This document shows, in pieces, positions 1-6,598 of a stretch of DNA of 52,150 nt. The position numbers and the translations under genes were made by a program. The number at the start of each line of letters is the position of its first letter. Position 1 is the first letter of the stretch. Location of the stretch: assembly GCA_945906815.1 (NCBI GenBank), contig CAMDRT010000035.1:1-52150 (forward strand), written 5' to 3'. The notes under the pieces were generated by a model that was not told the origin of the DNA, searched no databases, and saw nothing but the letters and a program-made list of their open reading frames with translations. The DNA is from Bordetella parapertussis (GTDB taxonomy: Bacteria > Pseudomonadota > Gammaproteobacteria > Burkholderiales > SG8-41).

Positions 1-79
1 GCGTTACTGATTTTAGAGTCGTCAAGTCCGCTGTCCCTTTGACGTCGAGCGGCCGGCTCATTCTTGCGTGTTTGGAACC
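1..79. other. Leader upstream of traK, possible oriT-proximal edge
   Basis: This is the left edge of the window, in front of the TraK-like gene. A 6-bp inverted repeat (CGTCAA at 20-25, TTGACG at 39-44) is visible. In IncP plasmids the origin of transfer lies directly upstream of traK, so this region may be the edge of an oriT. No nick-site sequence of the RP4 type is visible in these 79 bases, so this is inference only. Confidence 0.2.
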
Positions 80-454
80 ATGACCTGTACGGCAACCCTC
101 GAACAGGCCCTACTGCGCCTTGCACCTGGCCGCAAGTCGAAACGGTTGCTCGGCCTGTTCCCAGCCATCGAACAAAAGCTGGCTGAAGGCAGTTCGCATA
201 GGGAGATTTTGGCCCTTCTCAACGACAACGGCTTTGAACTGACTGAACGGACCTACAAGAGCTATCTCTACCGATACCGTAAGAGACGACGAATTGCAGG
301 GCACGCGCCGGCGACGGTGAGTCAGCCTGATCAAACCGGGTTCCATGCGGCAGACAGTACGCCGGAGCATACCGAAACGGCTCCTGCTGATCCTCAGCAG
401 CGGCCACCGACATTTGATTTCGATCCAAAGGGTATTCCCGAACTTCTGAAATGA
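80..454 (+). CDS. traK: TraK-like oriT-binding protein (IncP family)
   Basis: The predicted protein is 124 aa, small and basic. In RP4, TraK binds and bends oriT DNA next to the relaxase nick site. The same layout is visible here: a helical N-terminal half, a basic patch around residues 62-72 (YRYRKRRR), a Pro/Thr-rich probably disordered linker, and a short C-terminal FDFDPK...LLK tail resembling the C-terminal tail of RP4 TraK. The next gene is a clear TraL homologue, which matches the IncP order traK-traL. I prefer the ATG at 80; a GTG at 68 would add four residues and neither has a strong ribosome binding site. The family call rests on context plus remembered similarity and is moderately secure. 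Confidence 0.6.
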   Translation: MTCTATLEQALLRLAPGRKSKRLLGLFPAIEQKLAEGSSHREILALLNDNGFELTERTYKSYLYRYRKRRRIAGHAPATVSQPDQTGFHAADSTPEHTETAPADPQQRPPTFDFDPKGIPELLK

Positions 455-461
455 GGATTTT

Positions 462-1190
462 ATGCAAAACACAGTTCATTTTGTACTACAGGGCAAAGGC
501 GGAATCGGCAAGTCGTTCGTCAGCACGCTGCTGGCACAGCATGTGCTCAACGAAACCGGCGCGGTGCGCTGCTTTGATACCGATCAGGAAAACACGACTT
601 TCGCGCATTACTCCGCGCTGGGCGTGCGCCACGTTCCGGTAACTGACGCATCACGGACGATCAACCCCAAGCGATTCGATACGATGATGGAAACATTGCT
701 GACGGAGGACGGCAATTCCGTTATTGATACGGGCGCCAATACGTTTTCGACGCTGCTGGCCTATATGGTTGAAAACGACGTGTTCGCCATGCTACGCGCT
801 GCCGGCAGGATTACTTACATACACACCATAGTCGGCGGTGGCGACACCCTGGCCGACACGGCCAACGGCTTCTATGCCATTGCGCACCAGGTTACGGGCA
901 CGCGCATTGTGCTGTGGTTAAACGAACATTTTGGGGAACTCAAGACAGCGGACAAGAAGCCATTTACAGAAACGCAGGCCTATAAGCTCAGTGCGGCGAA
1001 ACTCACCGGCACTGTGACCTTATACCGATACAACCCGCTTACGTTTGGCGAGGACATACGCAAGCTCAATACCAGGCGGCATACGTTCAAACAGGCCATA
1101 AATTCGCCGGAATATACGTTGATGGAGAAGCAACGGCTGCGGACTTTCGGGAGCGAGATTTTCGGGCAGTTGAAAGCGATCAAGTGGTAA
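462..1190 (+). CDS. traL: TraL-like ParA/MinD-type P-loop ATPase
   Basis: The predicted protein is 242 aa. It belongs to the deviant-Walker P-loop group: residues 7-18 carry the signature LQGKGGIGKS, closely matching the LQGKGGVGKS start of IncP TraL. Further TraL-like blocks are the DTD motif near residue 40, VIDTGANTF near residue 88, and a YIHTIVGGG segment followed by VLWLNEHFG. TraL is a conserved IncP transfer-region protein of poorly defined role. The ATG follows a GAGGA ribosome binding site that overlaps the traK stop, so the two genes are probably cotranslated. TraM, which follows TraL in RP4, is missing; excisionase-like and integrase genes come next instead. This suggests a mobilizable integrative element carrying a minimal IncP-like relaxosome module. 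Confidence 0.75.
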   Translation: MQNTVHFVLQGKGGIGKSFVSTLLAQHVLNETGAVRCFDTDQENTTFAHYSALGVRHVPVTDASRTINPKRFDTMMETLLTEDGNSVIDTGANTFSTLLAYMVENDVFAMLRAAGRITYIHTIVGGGDTLADTANGFYAIAHQVTGTRIVLWLNEHFGELKTADKKPFTETQAYKLSAAKLTGTVTLYRYNPLTFGEDIRKLNTRRHTFKQAINSPEYTLMEKQRLRTFGSEIFGQLKAIKW

Positions 1191-1221
1191 CCGCCATAGT
1201 TTTTCCCGGTGACGGGCCGCA

Positions 1222-1641
1222 ATGCCTTCGACGCCTGCAACGCCCGGCGAAGTGCGAAACAACTCAATTGACAGTATTGAACACAACTATTTGGCCTTGA
1301 AAGTACGGCCATCAATGGAAAAACGCGGGTTCAATTACCAAGAGGCTCTCGCCTATCTCGGCATCAAGCGCCGGGCATTCGAGAAACATATTCGGCCTTA
1401 CGTCGCTGCGACGCGCCTGGGCACCTCGGTCGTATTCGACAGGGTTGACCTGGACCGAATACTCGATGAATATAAAGGCGGGAACGGGCGGCCTCTTGAG
1501 AAAGGAGGCACTACATGGGCCGACCGCAAAACGGCATCTATCGTGACAAGCAGGGCAACTGGTGGGTTGACAAAGTCTATCGCGGCACTCGACTTCGCCA
1601 GTGTTTCGGCCAGAATTCGGCGGAAGCTGAAAACTGGCTGA
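1222..1641 (+). CDS. Excisionase-like helix-turn-helix protein
   Basis: The predicted protein is up to 139 aa. From about residue 32 it shows a MerR/excisionase-type winged helix: an N-terminal helix (YQEALAYLGIKRRAFEKHI), a wing with GTSVVFDRVDLDRIL, and a DEYK helix end. Such proteins act as recombination directionality factors for a neighbouring tyrosine integrase. The 3' end overlaps the integrase start by 127 bp in another frame, and the overlapping C-terminal portion is Ser/Thr/Arg-rich and probably unstructured. An alternative ATG at 1315 begins just before the helix-turn-helix; neither start has a strong ribosome binding site. It could instead be a regulator of the integrase. Confidence 0.65.
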   Translation: MPSTPATPGEVRNNSIDSIEHNYLALKVRPSMEKRGFNYQEALAYLGIKRRAFEKHIRPYVAATRLGTSVVFDRVDLDRILDEYKGGNGRPLEKGGTTWADRKTASIVTSRATGGLTKSIAALDFASVSARIRRKLKTG

Positions 1642-2645
1642 TTCACCAGCTGGAGCAGCTACGTCACTCTCATATGTTTGGCAAGCGTGCCAGACGGACG
1701 TTTGACGAAGCGGGAGCGAAGTACCTGCTGGACCACCAGGAAAAGGTATCACTGCCTAACGATATCTACCTGCTTGAGACGTTGATGCCTTACGTTGGAA
1801 AGTTTGCGCTCGATCAGATCCACGATGGAACGCTCGCTTCGTATGTGCAGGATCGGAAGAAGAAGGGATTGGCCAACAAGACCGTGAATCTTGGTCTGGC
1901 TCTGGTGCGGCGGATTTTGAATCTCGCTGCCCGCAGCTGGCGCGATGATAACGGTAAAACGTGGCTGGAAACCCCGCCTCTACTGACTCTGCTGCCGTTA
2001 ATCGGGTTTCAGCGTGAACCCCGCCCTATTACCTGGACGGAACAACGCGACCTGATGCCACGGTTGCCGGATCATTTGGCTCGAATGGTTCTGTTCGATC
2101 TGAATACCGGCGCAAGGGACGAGGTGGTGTGTGGTCTGAAATGGGAATGGGAAATTGCCATTCCCGAACTTAGGGTATCAGTGTTCGAGGTCCCCCGAGC
2201 GAACGTCAAGGGCAGGAAACGCAGCCGGATGCTGGTCTGTAATACGGTGGCGCAGTCGGTAGTGGAGTCGGTTCGGGGGAAGCATCCCGAATATGTCTTT
2301 GCTTACCGGGATCACCGCGTCGAGACCATGAACAACTCGGCATGGCAGCGGGTGCGCAAGGAGGCCGGAATCGTCGATCTGCACATCCATGATTTACGCC
2401 ATACGGTGGGCATGCGGTTACGGGAAGCTGAGGTACGGGAAGAAACGATTGCTGACATTCTGTGGCACATACGCCCCGGCATGACGGCTCACTACTCGGT
2501 GGCACAGATTGGTGAGTTGGTAGAGGCGTTAAACCGCATTACGGATGAACGCAGTCGGACCAATCGTAGCTTGGCAATGATTGCGCGGGAGGCTCGCGGG
2601 AATAGAAGTCCCCAAAAAGTCCCCATGCAAATGAAAAGCGGCTAG
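1515..2645 (+). CDS. Tyrosine site-specific integrase
   Basis: The predicted protein is 376 aa. It catalyses integration and excision of the element by DNA strand exchange. The catalytic set is visible: Arg201 in NTGARDEV, His292 and Arg295 in HIHDLRHT, His318 in the LWHIRPG box, and the nucleophile Tyr327 in TAHYS. The N-terminus (MGRPQNGIYRDKQGNWWVDKV) is an Arm-type AP2-like DNA-binding region followed by a SAM-like core-binding domain. A strong AAAGGAGG ribosome binding site at 1500-1507 fixes the start. The gene ends 30 bp from the encoded CCA end of a tRNA-Arg gene, the usual position of an integrase beside its attachment site. The rest of the element therefore extends leftwards out of the window. 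Confidence 0.93.
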   Translation: MGRPQNGIYRDKQGNWWVDKVYRGTRLRQCFGQNSAEAENWLIHQLEQLRHSHMFGKRARRTFDEAGAKYLLDHQEKVSLPNDIYLLETLMPYVGKFALDQIHDGTLASYVQDRKKKGLANKTVNLGLALVRRILNLAARSWRDDNGKTWLETPPLLTLLPLIGFQREPRPITWTEQRDLMPRLPDHLARMVLFDLNTGARDEVVCGLKWEWEIAIPELRVSVFEVPRANVKGRKRSRMLVCNTVAQSVVESVRGKHPEYVFAYRDHRVETMNNSAWQRVRKEAGIVDLHIHDLRHTVGMRLREAEVREETIADILWHIRPGMTAHYSVAQIGELVEALNRITDERSRTNRSLAMIAREARGNRSPQKVPMQMKSG

Positions 2646-2667
2646 ACGATTTCTCATCTAACCGCTT
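2636..2667 (+). terminator. Hairpin over the integrase stop codon
   Basis: Two 14-nt arms (2636-2649 and 2654-2667) pair at 12 of 14 positions around a TTTC loop. The left arm includes the last sense codons and the TAG stop of the integrase. A weak AT run (GATTTATAT) follows. It could terminate integrase transcription before the opposing tRNA gene, or be part of the attachment region. Confidence 0.45.
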
Positions 2668-2675
2668 GATTTATA

Positions 2676-2752
2676 TGGCGCGCCCGGCAGGATTTGAACC
2701 CACGACCCCCTGGTTCGTAGCCAGGTACTCTATCCAACTGAGCTACGGGCGC
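2676..2752 (-). tRNA. tRNA-Arg (anticodon ACG)
   Basis: On the minus strand the complete cloverleaf can be drawn: a 7-bp acceptor stem GCGCCCG/CGGGCGC, a D-arm GCTC..GAGT, an anticodon stem CCTGG/CCAGG with loop CTACGAA giving anticodon ACG, a T-arm with GGTTCAAATCC, discriminator G and an encoded CCA. The anticodon reads Arg CGU and, after A34 deamination, CGC and CGA. The 3' end faces the integrase gene, so this gene is the likely integration target. Confidence 0.97.
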
Positions 2753-2762
2753 TAAGCTGTGG

Positions 2763-2768
2763 ATTATA
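2763..2768 (-). promoter_or_regulatory. -10 box of the tRNA-Arg promoter
   Basis: A perfect TATAAT on the minus strand lies 10 bp upstream of the tRNA 5' end, which suits transcription starting a few bases before the mature tRNA. The -35 region (TTCGTG-like) falls in the left arm of an 11-bp inverted repeat. Confidence 0.6.
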
Positions 2769-2785
2769 TCAAATACTCAAGCAGT

Positions 2786-2842
2786 CACGAAATGCTGGAT
2801 TATTAACGTTTGCGGGCGCGCATCGCGTGCTAGCATTTCGTG
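2786..2842. repeat. Perfect 11-bp inverted repeat in the divergent promoter region
   Basis: CACGAAATGCT at 2786-2796 is exactly inverted as AGCATTTCGTG at 2832-2842, 35 nt apart. The left arm overlaps the -35 region of the tRNA promoter. The right arm lies just upstream of the ribosome binding site of the dehydrogenase gene. It may be a bipartite operator or a leader stem. Confidence 0.6.
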
Positions 2843-2873
2843 CGGAAAATCATGGCCTAAAAAGGACAACCAA

Positions 2874-3749
2874 TTGAAAATCGGATTCGCGGGCATAGGG
2901 CGCATGGGCTCAGAGATGGCGGGCCGCTTGCTGCAACAGGGGCACGAAGTAACCGTATGGAATCGTACTGCCGCCAAAACCAAAGCGCTGGCCGATGCCG
3001 GTGCGCAGGTGGCTGCAACCCCTGCTGAACTCGCCACACGCAGTGAGTTGATACTGACGATACTCACCGATGCCGCAGCGATCAACGCCATTTACCTCGG
3101 CCAAGACGGCTTGCTGGAAGGCGCCGTTAGCGGAAAATTGTTCGTGGAAATGAGCACGGTGCGCCCCGAGGTCCAGCGCAATCTGGCGCAATCGATCCAC
3201 GCCAAAGGCGCGTTTCTTATCGATTGCCCGGTCGGTGGGACCACCGGCCCCGCGCGTGACGGCAAGTTATTGGGGTTCGTGGGCGGTGCTGACGCGCACT
3301 TCGCACGTGCGAAGCCGGTGCTGGATCAATTGTGCCGGCGCGTAGAACACTGCGGCGGTATCGGTGCGGGCGCGAGTATGAAGCTGGCGATTAATCTGCC
3401 GCTGGCGGTCTATTGGCAGGCGTTTGGCGAGGCGTTGGCATTATGCAAGCCGCTGGGCCTTGAGCCGTCGAAACTAATCGAAATTTTTACCGAGACTTCC
3501 GGCGGCCCCAATGTTCTAAAGTCGCGCGGCGCTTCGCTGGCCGCGGCACTGGCCGGCATTGCGCCCGATCCGGTGACATTCGACATCGATTCCATCCGCA
3601 AGGATTTACGCGCCATGCTCGACGAGGGCCGCTCGCTGGGACGCGAATTACCCCTGTCAGCCAAGGCGCTGGAATGTTTTGACCAGGCCTCACGCAATGG
3701 ACTCGGCGCGGCCGATGCGGTGATGATGACCGCGGATTTCGTCGCCTAA
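2874..3749 (+). CDS. NAD(P)-dependent 3-hydroxyisobutyrate dehydrogenase family protein
   Basis: The predicted protein is 291 aa, the usual family length. Family members oxidise beta-hydroxyacids or reduce succinic semialdehyde or tartronate semialdehyde with NAD(P). The Rossmann motif GFAGIGRMGSEMA is at residues 4-16, the substrate-binding DCPVGGTTGPA segment is near residue 120, and the catalytic lysine is expected in GAGASMKLAINL near residue 170. The Arg in VWNRT after the second strand suggests NADP preference (inference). The start is TTG at 2874, supported by an AAAGGA ribosome binding site at 2860-2865. It is monocistronic, and the next gene converges on it. The physiological substrate cannot be read from the sequence. 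Confidence 0.85.
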   Translation: MKIGFAGIGRMGSEMAGRLLQQGHEVTVWNRTAAKTKALADAGAQVAATPAELATRSELILTILTDAAAINAIYLGQDGLLEGAVSGKLFVEMSTVRPEVQRNLAQSIHAKGAFLIDCPVGGTTGPARDGKLLGFVGGADAHFARAKPVLDQLCRRVEHCGGIGAGASMKLAINLPLAVYWQAFGEALALCKPLGLEPSKLIEIFTETSGGPNVLKSRGASLAAALAGIAPDPVTFDIDSIRKDLRAMLDEGRSLGRELPLSAKALECFDQASRNGLGAADAVMMTADFVA

Positions 3750-3775
3750 TCCCCCATCCAGAACATCGTCTGCGA

Positions 3776-4375
3776 TCAGTCTGTAGCGTTAGACTTTGCT
3801 ATCGCGTCTTTTGCGGCGCCAGGCGTCTTGCCACTCGCGTCAGTGTCGTTCAGGGCTTCCGTCTCGTTGCGTTCCATGATGCCTTCCACGGAGCACTGGC
3901 GCCGTGGCCCACGCGTCACGGTCATCGATCCGTTGAGCTTGCCCATCATGCCGCAAAAATGCATGCGATCGACTTCGCGGAAAAAAAGTTGAAATTCGCT
4001 GCGGCTGCTCTGTATCAAAAAATCGCCGTACTCGGTGCTCACCGTAGTGGCATCTCCGGTATCTTTCCATCTGCTGTAGGCGTCGCCGCGCTGTAAGTGG
4101 ACAGAGCAGGTGCGCGGTTTCCACTTGCTGTAATACGCCACGCTTTGCACCTCCCCGCCCTGCGCGAGCACCGCAATGCGTGCGTGTTCATCATCGGTGC
4201 CTATCCTGCAATCGTACTTTTCCAGCGGGCCGCGCGGCGGACTTTTAGCGGCCACTCTGGGCACCATTTTCGCCGCGGGTTTCAGTGCCGGCTGTGCCAG
4301 CTGTGCCGGCACGAGCGCAGGCGCACACGCTATCGCTATTCCGCAGAGCAGCGCAAATGTGCGCCAGCGCTGCAT
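3776..4375 (-). CDS. Exported protein of unknown function
   Basis: The predicted protein is about 199 aa. It begins with a signal peptide (basic MQRWR, a hydrophobic run to about residue 22, then an Ala/Pro-rich stretch), so it is probably periplasmic. The mature part has four Cys residues (in YDCRIG, RTCSVHL, HFCGMMG and RRQCSVEG) that could form two disulfides, and a charged, probably disordered C-terminus. I do not recognise the family. A GGAGG sequence upstream of the ATG at 4375 favours that start over the in-frame ATG at 4402. It lies 20 bp downstream of ispD on the same strand and may be cotranscribed with it. Confidence 0.6.
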   Translation of the reverse strand: MQRWRTFALLCGIAIACAPALVPAQLAQPALKPAAKMVPRVAAKSPPRGPLEKYDCRIGTDDEHARIAVLAQGGEVQSVAYYSKWKPRTCSVHLQRGDAYSRWKDTGDATTVSTEYGDFLIQSSRSEFQLFFREVDRMHFCGMMGKLNGSMTVTRGPRRQCSVEGIMERNETEALNDTDASGKTPGAAKDAIAKSNATD

Positions 4376-4422
4376 CACCTTCGGCCCTCCGCGTGCACTC
4401 ATTTCAATAGTCTATGAGATTG

Positions 4423-5115
4423 CTACAAGTTTGATTTTAAACTGATTTCCGCGAAATGAATATCTTCAGGCCAGGTCAGCTTGAGGTTGCAGGAGCTGCC
4501 CATTACCAGGCGTGGCTGGAGACCCAGTTGCTCTATGGCGCTGGCCTCGTCGGTCACGGTGCCGGGCCTGGCAGCACGCAGCGCCTCCAGCAACAAGCGG
4601 TAACGAAACATCTGCGGCGTTTGCGCTTGCCACAAATTATCACGCGGCGCGGTGCCTACAATATGCTGTGTCAAATCGCCGCGCTTTAAGGTATCGGCTA
4701 CCGGCACGGCGAGCACGCCGCCAACAGGGTCGTCCGCGATTTCATGAATCAGCCGCTCGATCAAGCGCGCAGTCAGGCACGGCCGCGCGGCGTCATGTAC
4801 CATCACCCAATCGTCCGCATCCACCACGTCGGCCAGCGCCATTAAGCCGTTCAATACGCTCGCCGCGCGCGTAACCCCGCCGCAATACAACGGCTCCATT
4901 CTCCCATTATGAGCAGACCAGTCCTGCTGCCGGAAATGCCTGTCCGTGGGCGCCAACACCACGAAAACCTGCGCCACACGCGCGCACGCGCACATCACAT
5001 CGAGCGTATGGCGGATCAAGGGCTGCCCCGCAAGCGTTTGATATTGCTTGGGAATTTCAGAGCCCATGCGACTGCCGGTGCCGGCGGCCGGAATCAGCGC
5101 GTAAATATCAGGCAT
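4423..5115 (-). CDS. ispD: 2-C-methyl-D-erythritol 4-phosphate cytidylyltransferase
   Basis: The predicted protein is 230 aa. It catalyses the CTP-dependent third step of the non-mevalonate isoprenoid pathway in the cytoplasm. The nucleotide-binding signature PAAGTGSRMGSEIPKQY is at residues 9-25. VMVHDAARPCL near residue 105 and a Thr-Asp-Glu-Ala segment (TVTDEASAIE) near residue 190 are also family landmarks. In many proteobacteria ispF follows directly; here the next gene is an unrelated exported protein and ispF is not in the window. Confidence 0.95.
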   Translation of the reverse strand: MPDIYALIPAAGTGSRMGSEIPKQYQTLAGQPLIRHTLDVMCACARVAQVFVVLAPTDRHFRQQDWSAHNGRMEPLYCGGVTRAASVLNGLMALADVVDADDWVMVHDAARPCLTARLIERLIHEIADDPVGGVLAVPVADTLKRGDLTQHIVGTAPRDNLWQAQTPQMFRYRLLLEALRAARPGTVTDEASAIEQLGLQPRLVMGSSCNLKLTWPEDIHFAEISLKSNL

Positions 5116-5195
5116 GGCTGCGGCCGATTGGGTGAAATGGGATGCATCGGCGGGATTCTAGCAGCCCTGACTCAAAATTCCGCCGTTTCATCCCC

Positions 5196-5201
5196 TATAA
5201 T
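5196..5201 (+). promoter_or_regulatory. -10-like TATAAT upstream of amrB
   Basis: A perfect TATAAT lies 38 bp before the amrB GTG in the 124-bp divergent region shared with ispD. No good -35 is at 17 bp; a CTGACT at 5167-5172 is too far away. The assignment is tentative. Confidence 0.35.
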
Positions 5202-5239
5202 GTCCATGTAAAACAACACCACAACCTAAGAAGAACCCC

Positions 5240-6049
5240 GTGTCATCTGTGCGCCCCGCCGCCATTGCCGGTATGTTCTACCCCGGCAAGCCCGAAGTAC
5301 TCGCGCGCGACGTCGCTGCTATGCTGCTTGCGGCCAGGCCCGCATGCGCAGTGCCGGTTCCCAAGGCGATCATTGCGCCGCACGCGGGATTTATTTACTC
5401 AGGACCGGTAGCGGCGAGCATCTATGCGTTGATCACCCCCGCGCGGGCGCGTATCAAGCGCGTGGTGCTGCTCGGGCCGACGCACCGCGTCGCCCTATAC
5501 GGCATGGCGCTGCCCGGCGTGGATGCTTTTACCACGCCACTCGGCACGCTACCCATAGCTACCGATGCGGTAAAAAAACTCATGGCGCTGCCCTACGTGG
5601 GTACCAACGCCGAGGCGCACCGGCTGGAACACTCTCTTGAAGTACAGTTGCCGTTTCTGCAGCAAGTCATCGACGCATTCTCCCTGCTACCGCTGGCTGT
5701 GGGACGCGCTTCGGCGCAACAGGTTGCGGCGGTAATCGAGATGCTGTGGGGCGGCGACGAAACGCTGATTGTGATCAGCTCGGATCTGTCGCACTACCTG
5801 CCCTACGCTGACGCGCAAGCCATGGACCAGGGCACCGCACAGGCGATACTCGGTTTGCACACGCACATCAGTCACCAGCAGGCGTGTGGCGCCACACCCG
5901 TCAACGGGCTTAACCTGCTGGCGCAACAACGCAGGCTGCAACCCGTGATGATCGATGTGCGCAATTCCGGTGACACTGCCGGCGACAAGGCGCGCGTGGT
6001 TGGCTATGGTTCATTTGCCTATTATGAACAGCCCCGTACCGCTCACTGA
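5240..6049 (+). CDS. amrB: AmmeMemoRadiSam system protein B (Memo-like)
   Basis: The predicted protein is 269 aa with a GTG start after AGAAG. The family is related to human MEMO1 and to LigB-type dioxygenase folds. Residues corresponding to the MEMO1 metal ligands are present: His48 in APHAGFIYSG, His82 in GPTHRVA and Cys216 in ACGATPVNGL. A SSDLSHYLPY segment near residue 180 is also typical. It is the first gene of a tight three-gene operon with AMMECR1 and a radical SAM protein, the conserved AmmeMemoRadiSam trio. The last 26 bp overlap amrA. The biochemical role of the trio in bacteria is not settled, and protein or RNA modification has been proposed. Confidence 0.9.
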   Translation: MSSVRPAAIAGMFYPGKPEVLARDVAAMLLAARPACAVPVPKAIIAPHAGFIYSGPVAASIYALITPARARIKRVVLLGPTHRVALYGMALPGVDAFTTPLGTLPIATDAVKKLMALPYVGTNAEAHRLEHSLEVQLPFLQQVIDAFSLLPLAVGRASAQQVAAVIEMLWGGDETLIVISSDLSHYLPYADAQAMDQGTAQAILGLHTHISHQQACGATPVNGLNLLAQQRRLQPVMIDVRNSGDTAGDKARVVGYGSFAYYEQPRTAH

Positions 6050-6596
6050 AGCCGCGGGCACGCTGCTGCCTATAGCGCGTGCAGCGATCGCCTGCCATCT
6101 CGGCAAAACGCTGGTCGCCGACGACAGTGCGCCGTGGCTGCGCGCGCAGGGCGCATCGTTTGTCACGCTCAATTTGCAGCAAAAACTACGCGGCTGCATC
6201 GGCTCGCTGCGGGCGCACCGTCCGCTGCTGGATGATGTTAAAGCCAACGCACTGGCGGCCGCATTTAAAGATCCGCGCTTCAAGCCACTGACGGCTGTCG
6301 AGTATGAAACCATCGAAGTTGAAATTTCGCTGCTGTCGGCGCTGACCCCATTGCGCTTCACCGACGAAGCCACAGCACTGGCGCACTTGCAGCCCCATGT
6401 GCATGGCGTCATCTTTGAATACGGCCATCATCGCAGCACCTACCTGCCGCAAGTGTGGGACAATTTTTCCGACCCCGCCATGTTCTTGGCCACGCTCAAG
6501 CAAAAAGCCGGACTGCCGCCGAATTTTTGGGAGCCCGGCATCCAGCTCCACACCTACACCGTGGCAAAACTGCGCGAGCCGCCACAGCAGACCTGA
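6024..6596 (+). CDS. amrA: AmmeMemoRadiSam system protein A (AMMECR1 domain)
   Basis: The predicted protein is 190 aa with an AMMECR1 domain throughout. The hallmark KLRGCIGSLRAHRPL is at about residues 53-67 and the following NALAAAFKDPRFKPL is typical, as is a VISLLS/L-type strand (VEISLLSALTPL) near residue 95. I chose the ATG at 6024 because it gives the normal family length and overlaps the end of amrB by 26 bp, suggesting translational coupling. A longer in-frame start at 5955 would sit deep inside amrB. Function is unknown; it is predicted to act with the Memo and radical SAM partners. Confidence 0.9.
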   Translation: MNSPVPLTEAAGTLLPIARAAIACHLGKTLVADDSAPWLRAQGASFVTLNLQQKLRGCIGSLRAHRPLLDDVKANALAAAFKDPRFKPLTAVEYETIEVEISLLSALTPLRFTDEATALAHLQPHVHGVIFEYGHHRSTYLPQVWDNFSDPAMFLATLKQKAGLPPNFWEPGIQLHTYTVAKLREPPQQT

Positions 6597-6598
6597 GC

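Noticed and set aside
2676..2752. Second copy of the tRNA-Arg 3' end as distal attachment site
   Set aside because: No repeat of the tRNA 3' end was found in bases 1-2645; the other junction must lie outside the window.
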